A stretch of DNA of 64,000 bases from Castanea sativa. Lineage: Eukaryota; Streptophyta; Magnoliopsida; Fagales; Fagaceae. The stretch is from NCBI RefSeq assembly GCF_040712315.1, contig NC_134021.1, positions 27,118,001 to 27,182,000 on the forward strand. The letters are read 5' to 3'. The notes below the pieces were generated by a model. That model saw nothing but the letters and a program-made list of their open reading frames with translations, did not search any database and was not told where the DNA came from. Below, one piece after another: positions 22,108 through 33,675 of this stretch. Position numbers and translations under genes: made by a program. Numbering within the stretch: the stretch's first letter is position 1; every line of letters begins with the position of its first letter.

Positions 22108-24520
22108 TTTTTTTTTTTTTGAAAGGGAAACTTCTTCATTCATTTATAAAACGCAAGCATCTTGATACAATTGTTCAATGACTGGAGAAGGGGAATCCTC
22201 TATCCAATACAAATCCTCAATAATAGTTTTAGCATGTTGCACTAATGGCCTGTTTGGGAGTTTAGAGAGGGAGGAGAGTAGAGGGGAGTAGAGGGGAGGG
22301 GAGTAGTGGGGAGGAGAGTAGAGGAGAATGATTACCCTCCACCTTGTTTGGATGTTTTTATAATTAGTAAGGGGGAAGGGAGTAATTAGCCATTCCCCTT
22401 GTTTTTAACATTGTAATTTTATAAATATAATAAGGGTAAATTAGGTAATTTACTTTATAAATAATTTTATGTGCTCTACTCTCCCTCCAAATCTCTCCAA
22501 TTTGGGGGAATTAAAAATGAGGGGTTGGAGGTAGTTGAAACCCCTCCAAACCCCTCCAAATCCCTCCCCCTCCTTCCTTAAAAAACTCTCAAACAAGGTA
22601 ATTGAATTACTCCCCTCCCCTCTACTCTACTCCCCCTCCTTTTTTAAACATCCAAACATGCCATAACACATGAGCCACCTTATTGCCACTACGCCTTATG
22701 GGAGACATAGATACCCACTGTAGACCCCTAATGAGATGTTTAATATCTTTCACGACATTCCCCAGAAGAGATATGTTGGGTTCTTGAGATGAAATAGCTT
22801 TTATTACATTAACATTGTCTCCCTCAAGAACCAACCTGGAAAAACCTACGTCAATAGCATATTCAACAGTCTTTCTACATGCTAACAGCTCACCTTCCTC
22901 ACTACTATGTACTGCTGGATTTCTCGCAGACATGGCTGCCATGACTTCGCCTTTGTAGTTACGGATTATAGCCCCAACACCGGTTCTGTTCACCTTAGAA
23001 AAAATTGCTGCATCAAAGTTCAGCTTAAAAGCCGATTCTGGAGGTGGTTCCCAATCTGTCCTGCTGTTCAGCATAACCGGTTCTGCATCAAGTTGTTGTT
23101 GAGCATGTTTGTACTCTTCTAAAGATTCTGCTGCCCTCTGATTAAGAGTCCCTAGATCAATGAATCTGCCACCATGAAGAACACTATTGCGCCTATTCCA
23201 AATGAGCCAAGCTTGAATCAAGAAGACTTCCCTTTCCTCCAAAGACAATTGGTCTAGTAAGTACTCCAATAAGTGCAGCAAATCATTCTGACCCGTGCAT
23301 CCCTTCTGCAGAATTTTAACACTGCTAGCCCACACATCCTGTGTAGCGGCACACTCCCAAAGCTCATGAATTGTTGATTCTGGACATCTACAGCAAATCA
23401 GGCACATATTGTCTGATATAATCCTTTGCTTGGTCAGGTTCAATCTTGTCTGCAGAATATCATGACACGCTCTCCATCCAAACACTTTAATCTTGTTTGG
23501 AATCTTAAGTTTCCATAAGGCAGCCCAAACTCGCTTCCCATAGCTTCCATTAGAGCTTTCAGCCCCTCTTCCAACCTTCAAAACCTGTTGCGCAACCCTA
23601 TATGCTGATTTAACAGTGAATTGTCCATTCTTATTATGCAGCCATGTAATGGAATTAGACACACTCCTTCAGCTAAGGGGAATTTTACATATTGCATCAG
23701 CCTCCTCCTCATGAAATATTGCCATCACTACGTCAATCCTCCATTCATGTAATTTATGATCAATGAGGTCTGCCACAATCCAACCTTCAACATCATCATT
23801 GGGCGGATGAAGTATTCTGTGTGAAGGAAAATTTGGAATTCAGTTGTCACCTTGAACCCGAATTGAGCAACCATTCCCCACTCTCCAAAAATGACCGGAC
23901 TTGAGGATTGGTAGGGCTACCAGCATGCTTTTCCATACATAGGAACTATTTACTGATTCAACTGCCTCAAGAAAAGAAGTTTGAGGGAAGTATCTCGCTT
24001 TAAAACACCGATAGAACAATGTATCAGATTCTTGGATCATTCTCCACCCTTGCTTGGCTAGCATGGCTAGGTTAAATGCTTTAAGATCATGAAAGCCCAT
24101 TCCACCATCTTTCTTTGAGGTTGACAGCTTGTCCCAACTTCTCCAATGAATTTTCCTTTCATTCCCAACTTGTCCCCACCAAAACTTTGCACATAAAGCA
24201 TCTAGTTCATCACATAATTTCATTAGGAGTTGAAATACACTCATCGTATAAGTGGGAATAGATTGAGCCACCGCCTTTATGAGAATTTCTTTACCAGCTC
24301 TAGATAGAAGCATGCATTTCCAACCTTGTAATTTTTTCCACACTCTATCCTTTAAAAAGGAAAAAGTATGGTATTTGACTCACCCAATTAGAGTTGGTAG
24401 CCCCAAATATGATTCAAATTGGTCAACTTTTCTAACACCCAAGATCCGCAACATATCCTGTTTCTGACTATCTATTGTATTGCTACTGAAATACTCCGAA
24501 GACTTCTCCAAATTGATACT
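22108..24520 (-). mobile_element. 5'-truncated L1-type LINE
   Basis: The minus-strand frame holds the C-terminal part of an L1 ORF2: the end of the RT domain (INLEKSSEYFSSN, LGLPTLIG), the connecting region (WKCMLLSRAGKEILIKAVAQ; KFWWGQVGNERKIHWRSWDK), a zinc-binding RT-associated region (FTVKSAYRVAQQ; KIPNKIKVFGWRACH; CLICCRCPESTIHELWEC) and a type I RNase H with KLNFDAA, EEGELLACRKT and LVLEGDN. All read in one frame with three TGA stops (about 24397, 23840, 23669). The poly-A tail is seen as T15 at 22108-22122. The catalytic RT core and everything upstream are missing, the usual result of incomplete target-primed reverse transcription. I could not find a target duplication. Confidence 0.88.
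22246..22663. mobile_element. Tourist-like (PIF/Harbinger) MITE inserted in the LINE
   Basis: Ends TGGCCTGTTTGG and CCAAACATGCCA are imperfect inverted repeats that extend inward with GGAGTAGAGGGGAGGGGAGTA. TAA flanks both sides (22243-22245 and 22664-22666). It sits within the RNase H reading frame of the LINE: the frame resumes beyond it, and the last 16 or so residues of the long open frame ending at 22622 come from the MITE. Confidence 0.85.
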
Positions 24521-24772
24521 CTAACCCGATGCATGTGCATAAAGTTGAATAAACCGCCCCAATAGTTCACTTATAGAGGTGATTATAATGAGCTATAGCA
24601 ACGTTTTTTTATTCAAATCACCACAATAGATTTTTTTAAATTTAAATAAAAACAGTTAATAAAACAAATACATATTCTTTAGAAAGGGTTCTATTGCGAC
24701 TGTTATTAACCACCGCTATAAGTCAAGAGAAATTTTTCCCAAAAAAATGCGTAGCTCCTCTTCCCTCTAAAT

Positions 24773-24815
<43 letters not shown>

Positions 24816-24913
24816 TTTTTTCTTATCCATCAAAAAAATCTCTTACTCTTTCTCACGCACACTCTCTCAACTCCCACACTTGCAAATACCACTAAAGGAT
24901 ATTGCCTCTCCAG
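24521..24913. repeat. Possible CACTA-type fragment and A34 tract
   Basis: 24570-24735 contains GAGCTATAGCAACG and ACCACCGCTATAAGTCAAGA, phrases that resemble internal repeats of plant CACTA elements. An A34 run is at 24777-24810. The open frame at 24694-24960 spans the A-run and is not convincing. Confidence 0.3.
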
Positions 24914-25848
24914 TGTTGGGAATTAAATTGAATTGCCAAACTAATAGAGAGGAAAAATAAAAGAAAAAATAACACAAAAGCAATCACACTATACAAAAAA
25001 TTTATATTATTCGACAATTTGCCTATATTCAAAGAGTTGCTGCATTTTTATTATGTCAGAGAGAAAACACAAAAGCAGCAGTCACAGTACATCAATACAT
25101 AAACCCCTAATATGATGCAACAAATAAATACCCAAATCACAAGTCCGAATAGGAAAAATTGGGCCAAAAATTCGTTATACTTCCAAGTTGAGTAGGGTGA
25201 ATCAAATACAAACTAGACTTCACATAGTCCAATACCCAAACCACCACTGCAGCCGAAGGTACCTAATTCTTTCTTCTTCTCCATAGTCAAAGGAGAAAAG
25301 TTCGTCAAAGGTACCTGGCTCTCTTTTTTTTTTTTTTTTTTAATCTTTAGAAAAATATAGGGAAATAAGAAATAGGCAGGAGGAAGATTTATGATTTGCA
25401 GTATGTTATACTCAGAATGTCTCTTTTGAAATTTTGATTCTCTTAGTTCTCTACCATCATCGGTGGTCCCAGTAGGCTGTCCCTACCCTCATCAATAGTC
25501 TATACCCGTTACCATTGTGATTATGAGCTTGGAAAGAGGTGATAGTCTGTTGGAATAAGAAAGAGAAGCCATGACCATTGGGAGTTTCATATCAAATGTG
25601 GGTTGCTGCTATGCCAGATTAGAAAACTCTCCGAAACACCATGGGGAGATTGAATAAAAGCAATCGTAAAAAAAAGGCGTACATGACCAGGGACTCAGGG
25701 TGGTCAATCCTTATGTAGAGCATGTTAAAGAAATCTTTGAGAGCAAATGAAAATGATGTGCTGCCCTTTCTTTGAAAGCAACTGAGAATACTGAGTTGTC
25801 CTGAAAGAGAGAGAGGGAGAGTGTTGCTGAGTTCTTAGGACTATTAAC

Positions 25849-26392
25849 TAGGGGTGTGCAGAAATCCCACCAACCCGTCAAACTCGACCCGACCCGACCT
25901 GACCCAACTCAACCTGTCGGGTTGGGTCGGGTTTTAGGACTTGGTGGGTTGGGTTGGGTTATAAAAAAATTGTTGTAGCGGGTCGGGTTGGGTTTGGATC
26001 ATAAAATTATAAACTCGCCAAACCTGACCCAACCCACCCATATTTTAATACATATTTAAAACATATTATATATTTAATAAATATTTTTTTTAAGTTAAAA
26101 CCCAGCTGTAGAGCACTTCATCAATTCTTACAAACATATATAATATAAAATCCTATTACTTTCTTTAATATATATTTAAATATATTATATAATTAATAAA
26201 AATATATATGGGTTCAATTTAATAATAATAATAAAAAAAGTTCAACCCATGGGTTCAACCCGACCCATATGGGTTGGGTTGGGTTGGACATATGTGATGG
26301 GTTGGGTTGGGTCGAATTTTTTTGACCCACCATGGTGGGTTGGGTCAAAAAATTCTCTTAACCCGACCTAACCCGACCCATGCACACCCCTA
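25849..26392. mobile_element. hAT-type MITE, perfect 8-bp TSD
   Basis: Ends TAGGGGTGTGCA and TGCACACCCCTA are perfect 12-bp inverted repeats, followed inward by inverted CGGGTTGGGTCGGG-type tracts. CTATTAAC is duplicated at 25841-25848 and 26393-26400; 8 bp is the hAT hallmark. Confidence 0.92.
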
Positions 26393-26420
26393 CTATTAAC
26401 AGTTAGTGGGCAAATAGTTA

Positions 26421-26859
26421 GGGTATGTTTGGTAACTGTTTTTTTCTTGATTTTATGTTTCCAAAAACAATTTTTTATTTTTGAAACTAAAATATATGTT
26501 TGGCAACTCAAAATGGACTAAAAACAAAAACTGTTTTCAAAACTCAATTTGTGAAGGAAACTGAAAGCATGCAAAATATTGTTTTCAGTTTTAATTTTCA
26601 AAAGTTAATGAAAATATGCATTTAATTTAATCAATTTGTCTTATTTAATGAGTTAGTATTAGAGTTTAAATCCTAATAACAATTAACACCAAATTTTAGT
26701 ATTTTCTATTTTTTTATTCAAAAAACTTTTTTTTTTTTTTTATTTCAACTAACCAAACATGTTTTTTATTTCAAAAATACAAGACAGTTATTTTTTCTTT
26801 ATATTCTCAAATATAAGTTTTTGAAAATCGAAAACAAAAAACTGTTACCAAACATAACC
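26421..26859. mobile_element. PIF/Harbinger-type MITE, TTA target site
   Basis: GGGTATGTTTGGTAACTG at the left and CTGTTACCAAACATAACC at the right are inverted repeats. TTA lies on both sides (26418-26420, 26860-26862). The interior is AT-rich and non-coding. Confidence 0.8.
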
Positions 26860-26913
26860 TTACATTCTCAAGGATTTGTAATAACAGATTGCTTGCTCCG
26901 TGATTTCCCAACA

Positions 26914-27599
26914 CTTATTATCCATTCCATTACCCTCCAATGAAAAAAAAAAAAGATTTCTAAGATTATCCATTAAGTCATTTAAGAATTTAAATAAAGT
27001 AGGCATGTTGTTCTCTATATTTTATGTATTATGAATATTCATTGTAACAAATTCCACCTGGTAAGTAGAGTTTGTGTCTTATAGCTAGAAACATCAAATG
27101 TATGTTATAACAAATTCTCTCTCAATATCCAATCCGAATTGATTTTCCTCTGTTTAGCAAAGTTTGTGTCGTATAGCTAGACACCTCAATGTTTTATTTT
27201 TTTGTCACATATTTCACCAATATAAATAAATTGTTATCCTGTTTATTCAACAAAAAAATTAGAAGATGAATTTAAGTAAAGATAAAATGGTATGCAGTCA
27301 CTGCATCCAATATGAAATTACTTGGCAACAATGTGATCAAATGTACTTTAACAAATACTACCAAAGAACTAGTTCCTTGGAAAGCTGATACTGCCTCCAT
27401 TAAGTTTGTTTGGTGGCAACAAATCCAACCAAAAGTTGAGCCCACAAACAAAGATAATAACTGGTCTCAAATTAATTCTCCACGGGCATGATCACATTGG
27501 AAATCAATCTATATTGAATTGGTACCAAATATATCTTGCAATACTTGGCCAATGACAAATTATATATAATATGCTTGATTAGCTTTAGTAATTGGCAAT
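26914..27599. other. Intergenic DNA, nothing recognised
   Basis: A repeated phrase (AGAGTTTGTGTCTTATAGCTAG near 27067 and AAGTTTGTGTCGTATAGCTAG near 27160) is the only structure seen. No gene. Confidence 0.5.
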
Positions 27600-27608
27600 A
27601 TATTTAAG

Positions 27609-28366
27609 GGGTGAAAATGGGCAAATGCCCATTTCGCACAAAAAAAAAAAAAGGCAAATGCTCCCTTTCCCAAATTAATTAGGGAAATGCCCCTTTTTTG
27701 TAACTCAGTTTTCTAAAAATCGAGTTTCAATGTAAAACTCGATTTGTGGACAATTGAGTTATAGGGCGATCAATTTTTTTTTTTTTTAAATGCATGGAAC
27801 TTGAGTTCCATAAAAAACGCCACTATAGGCCTCCAAGAAACGCAGCTATAGGTAAAAATTTAAAAAAAACAAAAAACAAAAAAATTGCATGGAACTCAAG
27901 TTCAGGGAGCTCGAGTTCCATAAAAAAAACGCCACTATAGGACTTTAAAACGCCAATATAGAGCTTGAAAACGCCACTATAGGGCTCTATATGGGGTGAT
28001 CAGACTTAAGAAAAAACTTGCATGTTCTAAAACGCCACTATAGGGCTTTAAAACTCCACTATAGGGCGCCCTAATGGAGTGATCAGACTTAAGAAAAAAC
28101 TTGCATGTTTTAAAACGCCACTATAGGGCTTTAAAAAATTGCATGGAACTCGAGTTCATAGAGCTCGAGTTCCAGCAATTTTTTTTTTTTTTTTTTTTAG
28201 TTTGTTATAACTCGATTGTCCAAAAATCAAGTTTTAAGTTGAAACTCGATTTTTAGAAAATCGAGTTTCAAAAGATGGGCATTTCCCTAATTAGTTTGGG
28301 AAATGGAGCATTTGCCTTTCTTTTTCTTTTTTTTTTGCTCGAGATGGCCATTTGCCCATTTTCGCC
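27609..28366. mobile_element. Mutator-like MITE with CTCGAG hairpins and short internal repeats
   Basis: Terminal inverted repeats of about 80 bp: GGTGAAAATGGGCAAATGCC at the left and GGCCATTTGCCCATTTTCGCC at the right, continuing inward through GGCAAATGCTCC and TTAGGGAAATGCCC. Flanks ATATTTAAG (27600-27608) and AAATTTAAG (28367-28375) match at 8 of 9 bases, as for a Mutator target duplication. The interior repeats AACGCCACTATAGGG at least six times, has a direct duplication around GATCAGACTTAAGAAAAAAC (27998 and 28080), and pairs of GGAACTCGAG/CTCGAGTTCC. No transposase. Confidence 0.85.
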
Positions 28367-28375
28367 AAATTTAAG

Positions 28376-29133
28376 GTTGCGCGAATTTCCATCATTATAG
28401 ATTAGAGCTTCCATTTGCTTACTAATTAAAAAGAAAAATAATACACGGGGAAAATTATTAATAGATAAGACATACAAATACCAATCTAGTAAATCCTTAC
28501 TTCTCTATGTACTATGGCCACTTTCACTTTATATCAAGAAAATACAAGTAATGAAAATATGGATGTATTAAACAATAAAGAGAAGCAATCCATCCTTTCT
28601 ATATTATGATATTTCAAATATCATGCAGTATGTGTAATCCTAAAATCAATTGTTTGAGCTTTAAAATTGTTTTTGTCTTTCTTATGCTCAATTGTTTCTA
28701 TCAATCTCAAATATGAAGCCTATGAGACCACATCACACATTCAGAGCAACAACACAAATAACTATAACAACAAATTAGTGTACATCTTTATCAAATTACA
28801 TCTAAGCTAAATGTAATCAAGAACACATTCTTATCAAATACTAACATTTACATTCCTTTTAGCCAATTAATAGAGCCAATAAAATCACATATATGATATC
28901 AAATTATTTTGAACAACCATATGCTAGTATCCTTGCACAGTACAAAAATTACAACATTGCTAATATCATTGCACAAGTAAATACTACCAAAAAAATATAT
29001 ATCTAACATGATTAGACTAATTACTGAACAATCACATTCTCAACACAAGTAGATAATACAAAACAAATATTTAACATCAAATTATCTTGAACAACCATGT
29101 GGTAGTATCCTTGTACTATGCAAAAATTACTAA
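28376..29133. other. Intergenic DNA with an 80-bp direct duplication
   Basis: About 28896-28975 and 29070-29148 share ATCAAATTAT.TTGAACAACC and TAGTATCCTTG, then CAAAAATTAC. The duplication lies just 3' of the ORF1 pseudogene that follows and may be its 3' region. Confidence 0.5.
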
Positions 29134-30190
29134 TTAGATATTACTAATAACATTTAAGTATGATGTCAATTTAGACTTGAACCTTTCCAATATTTCCAAA
29201 CGGAGTGGACGAATATGTTCTTTTTGCTCGAAATCCATGTTACTTATATCTTTCTTAATAATTTCTTCTTCCACTTTCACCTTTTCTAATTTATTCTTTT
29301 CTTCCTTGATATGAATCAGCTCTCTTTGTTCTTTTGATTCAATATGCAGTAGATTTCGTTGTTCTTCCAATGCAATATGTATACTTTCATTTTTCTCATC
29401 ATACATTCTCCTCCTTTATTTCTTAATTTCATCCAATTGGGAGGAAAGTCTTGGGACCACATCATCACTAGTTTTTCTTTTCTTCAATTTCTCCTTTTTG
29501 ACCTTCTTGCCTATTGGTCTCTCCAAGTCTACAAAGGAATTTATTTCATCACTATCTTCATCTAGATTTATTGACTCTGGAAATGTAAGATAGCTTCACA
29601 TTATCTCTTAGATTCAATCATTCAGCTTCATACCTCAAAATATTCCAACAATATTCCAATTGAAATGAGGTTTCCTTCTACTTTTATACATAGTATTTGC
29701 ATCATCAATCTACAAAATCAACAAATTGAAAATAAAAAGTGTGTTAAAAATTTTAGTGCATTGATATATAATACATAACAGATGCTGAATAGATATGTAT
29801 TGTCATGTTTAGTTTTACCACTTTCATTTTGATTCTTAATTTGAGCCAAGAATCCACAATACTTGTTGGTCTCCCACTAAATCGTTGACCACCAACTATT
29901 TAAAAAGTTCTTTGAATAGTTAAATTTATTGTCATTGTGGAAGTTGGACCAAATTCTATTCCAAAATTTTGTGTTTTTGGTCAATTAAGGTCATGACATC
30001 TGAGCTAACATTGAGCCTCACCAACACTACCTTAAGCTCTTCATCTATGGTGAAGTTATTTCTTCGTTGACCTTTCTTAATAGGTAATTGATCTTGTTTC
30101 AATGTGGGGCGCAAATTATCCCATTTCAACGTGGGGTGGAGATTGATGGAAATTTACGTCTGAATATGGAGTGACTATCAAAAAATCATT
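29134..30190 (-). pseudogene. NAM-associated / Myb-like ORF1 of a PIF/Harbinger-type transposon
   Basis: The minus strand reads, in order, a SANT/Myb-like start (RRNNFTIDEELKVVLVRLN, about 30080-30010), a middle with many stops (FHNDNKFNYSKNFLNSWW), an intron-like gap with TATTTTT tracts, then SINLDEDSDEINSFVDLERP, IGKKVKKEKLKKRK and a charged coiled coil (29406-29134) beginning MYDEKNESIHIALEEQ and ending SKLTSYLNV. This order matches plant proteins annotated as NAM-associated C-terminal domain, which are the DNA-binding partner ORF of Harbinger-type transposons. Frames are broken, so it is a pseudogene. No DDE transposase is nearby. Confidence 0.6.
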
Positions 30191-30412
30191 GCAAAAACCT
30201 TTTTCCTCCTACAAAATGTCCAAGAAGAAGGGATTTTGCAAGTCCATTACCTAAAAAAAATCCAATTACACTAACAAATACATAGTACAATCATTAATCC
30301 AAATAAAGAACTCTTATAGGTGAACACTAATAATAGTACAATCAGTAACACAACTCTTACACTAACAAAAACTAATAATACTAACAACTATTAATAGTAC
30401 CAACTTCGATAC

Positions 30413-32445
30413 TGTGAAAGATCAGGGAAAAAGACTAACTCCCAAATGGTGCTCTCAGAAAAGAGGTGAGGCCTCAGCACCTTCCCTTTTCAAGATTATG
30501 TGTGGAGTCGCCACTTATTTTTTGTTAAAAAAAATACATAGGGTATATATCTAAATAATACAACCTCTCATTAATTTAAATGAATCACAATTTGATAAAA
30601 TGAAATATACACGGCTTTGTCTACTAAATTACAATCTAGTAAAATAAATTACAAAACTATGCTTCCTAGGTTACAAACTAAAATAATAAAAAAAAGGAAG
30701 GATAACGCACTATCTATGAACCAAAACCTAGATTCGGGGGCAAGGTTATAGAATGGGAAGGTGTTAGGCACCCATTCTGCCCAGACAGAATCTACTCTTC
30801 TAGACTCTAAATGAGCATTAATATACCTATTTAAACGATGCATGACATTACAATGACATATTGAAATCCCTAAATTCAATATTAATTCACGCTTTAAAAA
30901 TTCAAAATCTACAATTTTTATTTTAGAAAAAAAACACAAAATTGTTGATGCTTTACATTCAAGAAAACATTTTTTTATTATAAAAAAATTAGATCTGTAT
31001 TTAATGAAAATACAAATTAATTTTAATGTGTAGAATAATTCCATATCTGTGTTTAATGAAAATGCAGATCAGTTTTTATGTGCAGAAAAATTCAGATATG
31101 TATTTAATGAAAATACAGATATGTTTTTCTACAGAAAAATAATTTCATATTTGTATTTAATGAAAATACAGATCAGTTTTTTATTCAGAAAAAATTTCAG
31201 ATCTGTATTTAATGAAAATACATATCAGTTTTTTTATTCAGAAAAAAAGTCAAATCTGTATTTTATGAAAATATAGATTAATTTTTTATTCAGAAAAAAT
31301 TTCAAATTTGTATTTAATGAAAATACATATTAGTTTTTATTCAGAAAAAATTTCAAATATGTATTTAATGAAAATACAGATCAATTTTTTATTCAGAAAA
31401 AATTTCAAATTTGTATTTAATGAAAATATAGATTAGTTTTATATTTAGAAAAAAATATAGATTTGTATTTAATGAAAATACAGACTAATTTTTATTCAGA
31501 AAAAAATTTCAAATATGTATTTAATGAAAATACAAATTAGTTTTTTTTTATTGTTCTTTTTTTTGAAAAAAAAAATTAGGTATTAATTGCAGATCTTGAA
31601 ATTTAAAGGAGAACTAAATCTTAAACATGTTAATCAACTAAAGAAAAATTGAATTAAACATGTGAATATGGTATGTATAAAATATGAACAAGATTGTATT
31701 GATAATGAAATCAAACATATATCCGTGAAAACCATGCAATGAACAACGCACATATATCAGTAAGGAAAGAGAAAAATAAACAAAAGAATGAGACTAAATA
31801 CCTACTTGCATGAATGTACCCTTCAATGAAAAAATACTTTAGACATTAAAGAAGTTTAACCTCTTTGAGAACTCAAATATATATAATAACAAAAAAGAAA
31901 TTCTTAAAGCCAAGGCTTCCAGAACGTCTTTAACGTAAGGGGAGCAAAGAAGTAGGGCCCTGATTTTTTATGTTTTTCCCCTATTTATAGAGGTTGGATG
32001 CTTGACAAATAAGCTGAATAAGATCATATACGAATTAGACTGCGTCATTATCTCCAAAAATTCGAAATAGATGTGTTCCAGCTTAATTAGAAGATTTCAG
32101 GGCCAGGCCTTGGAGTTGTGCCAATCGGCACCAATGACCAAAATTATTTAATTAATTTTAACTTTTTAACCAATCAGAATTAATTGAAATTAATCACACG
32201 TGATTGGTTACACCCAAAGAAAATGCATGCAAACCGTGAATATTTGATCTTGTGATATCTTTTAATCCAACGGTCCGATTTGGGAATTGGGCATACTGTC
32301 GCAACCGTTAGAATCTCAAGATCATTTTTATGATATGCAATGGATGATTTAATGCAAGTAATGTAACTCTAGTTTTTGGGTATATGAATGGTCATTTTAG
32401 CCATCTTCCAAGATTAAATAATGAGTGCAAAATCAAGTGTCTACA
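30413..32445 (-). repeat. 3' LTR of Tat/Ogre element B
   Basis: Minus-strand reading starts TGTAGACACTTGATTTTGCA and ends CTTTCACA. It is collinear with the plus-strand LTR at 1-1890, sharing GGTGTTAGGCACCCATTCTG, AAGTGGCGACTCCACA and the CAGATCTG array. Many small open frames here are by-products of the array. Confidence 0.8.
30990..31560. repeat. Tandem array in LTR B, units of about 52 bp
   Basis: About eleven units of the form CAGATCTGTATTTAATGAAA, ATACAGATCAGTTTTTTATT, CAGAAAAAATTT. The half-sites TTTCATTAAATACAG also occur in the array of LTR A, on the other strand. Confidence 0.85.
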
Positions 32446-32462
32446 AAATGCCCCTCATTGAC
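32446..32462 (-). promoter_or_regulatory. Candidate polypurine tract of element B
   Basis: Minus strand CAATGAGGGGCATTT directly precedes the LTR start TGTAGACAC. Purine-rich GAGGGGCA next to the 3' LTR is consistent with plus-strand priming. Confidence 0.5.
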
Positions 32463-32675
32463 AAAGCTTGCAAAGTGAATGCCAATGTAAAATAAAGACA
32501 CTGATTTTAACAACCATGATTTAATCGAGGTTGAATTTTTAAAGATTTCCTAGCCCTAGAACCTAAAACCTTGGGACATAGAACAAGTGTTTTATTGTTT
32601 TGAATTAAAAAAAAAAAAACCATGAATAATTAATAATTGATGAACCTGAATCACATCTTGAATACTGATGAAGTA

Positions 32676-33675
32676 ATCGAGAACTATATTCGCTCGATTT
32701 GGGATGCTAACTGAGAACTATATCCGGCTCAATCTGAGCATCTGAGGCAGCTGAGAACTATATCTGGCTCGATCTGAAATATTTGAAGGCGACTGAGAAC
32801 TATATACGTCTCGATCTGAATATCTAAAGGCGACTGAGAACTATATCTGTCTTAGTCTGAATATCTGAAGGTGACTGAGAATTATATCTATCCCAATCTA
32901 AATATCTGAAGGCGACCAAGAACTATATATGTCTCAGTTTGAATATCTGAAGGCGACTAAGAACTATATCCAGCTCAATCTGAAAATCTGGGGTGACTGA
33001 GAACTGTATCTGACTCAATCTAAATACCTAGGGCGACTGAGAACTATATTCAGCTCAATTTGAAAATCTGGGGTGACTGAGAACTATAACCGGCTCAATC
33101 TGAATATCTAGGACTACTGAGAACTATATCTGGCTCAATTTGAAAATCTGGGGTTACTGAGAACTATAACTGGCTCAATCTAAATATCTATGGCTACTGA
33201 GAACTATATCCGGCTCAATCTGAATATCTAGGGCAACTGAGAACTATATCCGGCTCAACCTGAATATTTAGGGTAACTAAAAACTATATCCAGCTCAACT
33301 TGAATATCTGGGGCAACTGAGAACTATATCCGACTTAACCTGAATATCTAGGGCGACTGAGAACTATATCTGATTCAATCTGAATATCTGAGGCGACTGA
33401 GAACTATATCCGAGTTGGTTTGAAAATCTAAAGGTGACTGAGAACTATATCCAGCTCAATTGGAATGTCTGGGGCAACTAAGAACTATATCTAGCTCGGT
33501 CTGAATATCTAGGGTGACTGAGAACTATATCCGACTCAATCTGAATATTTGGGGCGACTGAGAACTATATCCAACTCAATTTGAGTATCTAGGGCGACTG
33601 AGAACTATATCCGGCTCAATCTGAGTATCTAAGGCGACTGAGAACTATATCCAGCTTGATCTGAAAATCTGAGGT
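32676..33675. repeat. Tandem array of about 25 units of 40 bp
   Basis: The unit reads GCGACTGAGAACTATATCCG, then GCTCAATCTGAATATCTGGG, with point changes and small length changes at the edges. It lies between the 3' LTR and the antisense PMD gene, the same place as the 110-bp array of element A, but the sequence is unrelated by eye. Confidence 0.9.

Larger units (their letters stand above)
24914..26913 (-). mobile_element. Probable copia solo LTR containing two MITEs
   Basis: Left end TGTTGGGAATT and right end TTTCCCAACA form the short inverted ends of a copia LTR. Without the two MITEs the length is about 1 kb. No primer site or coding sequence adjoins. The flanks (TCCAG left, CTTAT right) do not match, so either the boundaries are slightly off or the element recombined. 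Orientation is uncertain. Confidence 0.4.

Noticed and set aside
24694..24960. 88-codon open frame
   Set aside because: It reads through an A34 tract (poly-Lys) and has no similarity to a family.
24914..26913. Intact target duplication for the probable solo LTR
   Set aside because: Flanks TCCAG and CTTAT differ; only the ends and the size support it, so confidence was kept low.
30500..30512. tRNA-Arg primer site on the minus strand (GGAGTCGCCA)
   Set aside because: It aligns with AAGTGGCTACTCCA at 1793-1806, inside the LTR of element A, about 90 bases before the real primer site; so it is an LTR-internal sequence.
31049..31276. 75-codon open frame of repeated FNEN-type peptides
   Set aside because: A by-product of the LTR tandem array; no start context and the frame is lost in neighbouring units.
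32676..33675. CRISPR-like regular repeats
   Set aside because: Units are contiguous with no unique spacers, drift gradually, and lie inside a plant LTR element; it is a tandem array.
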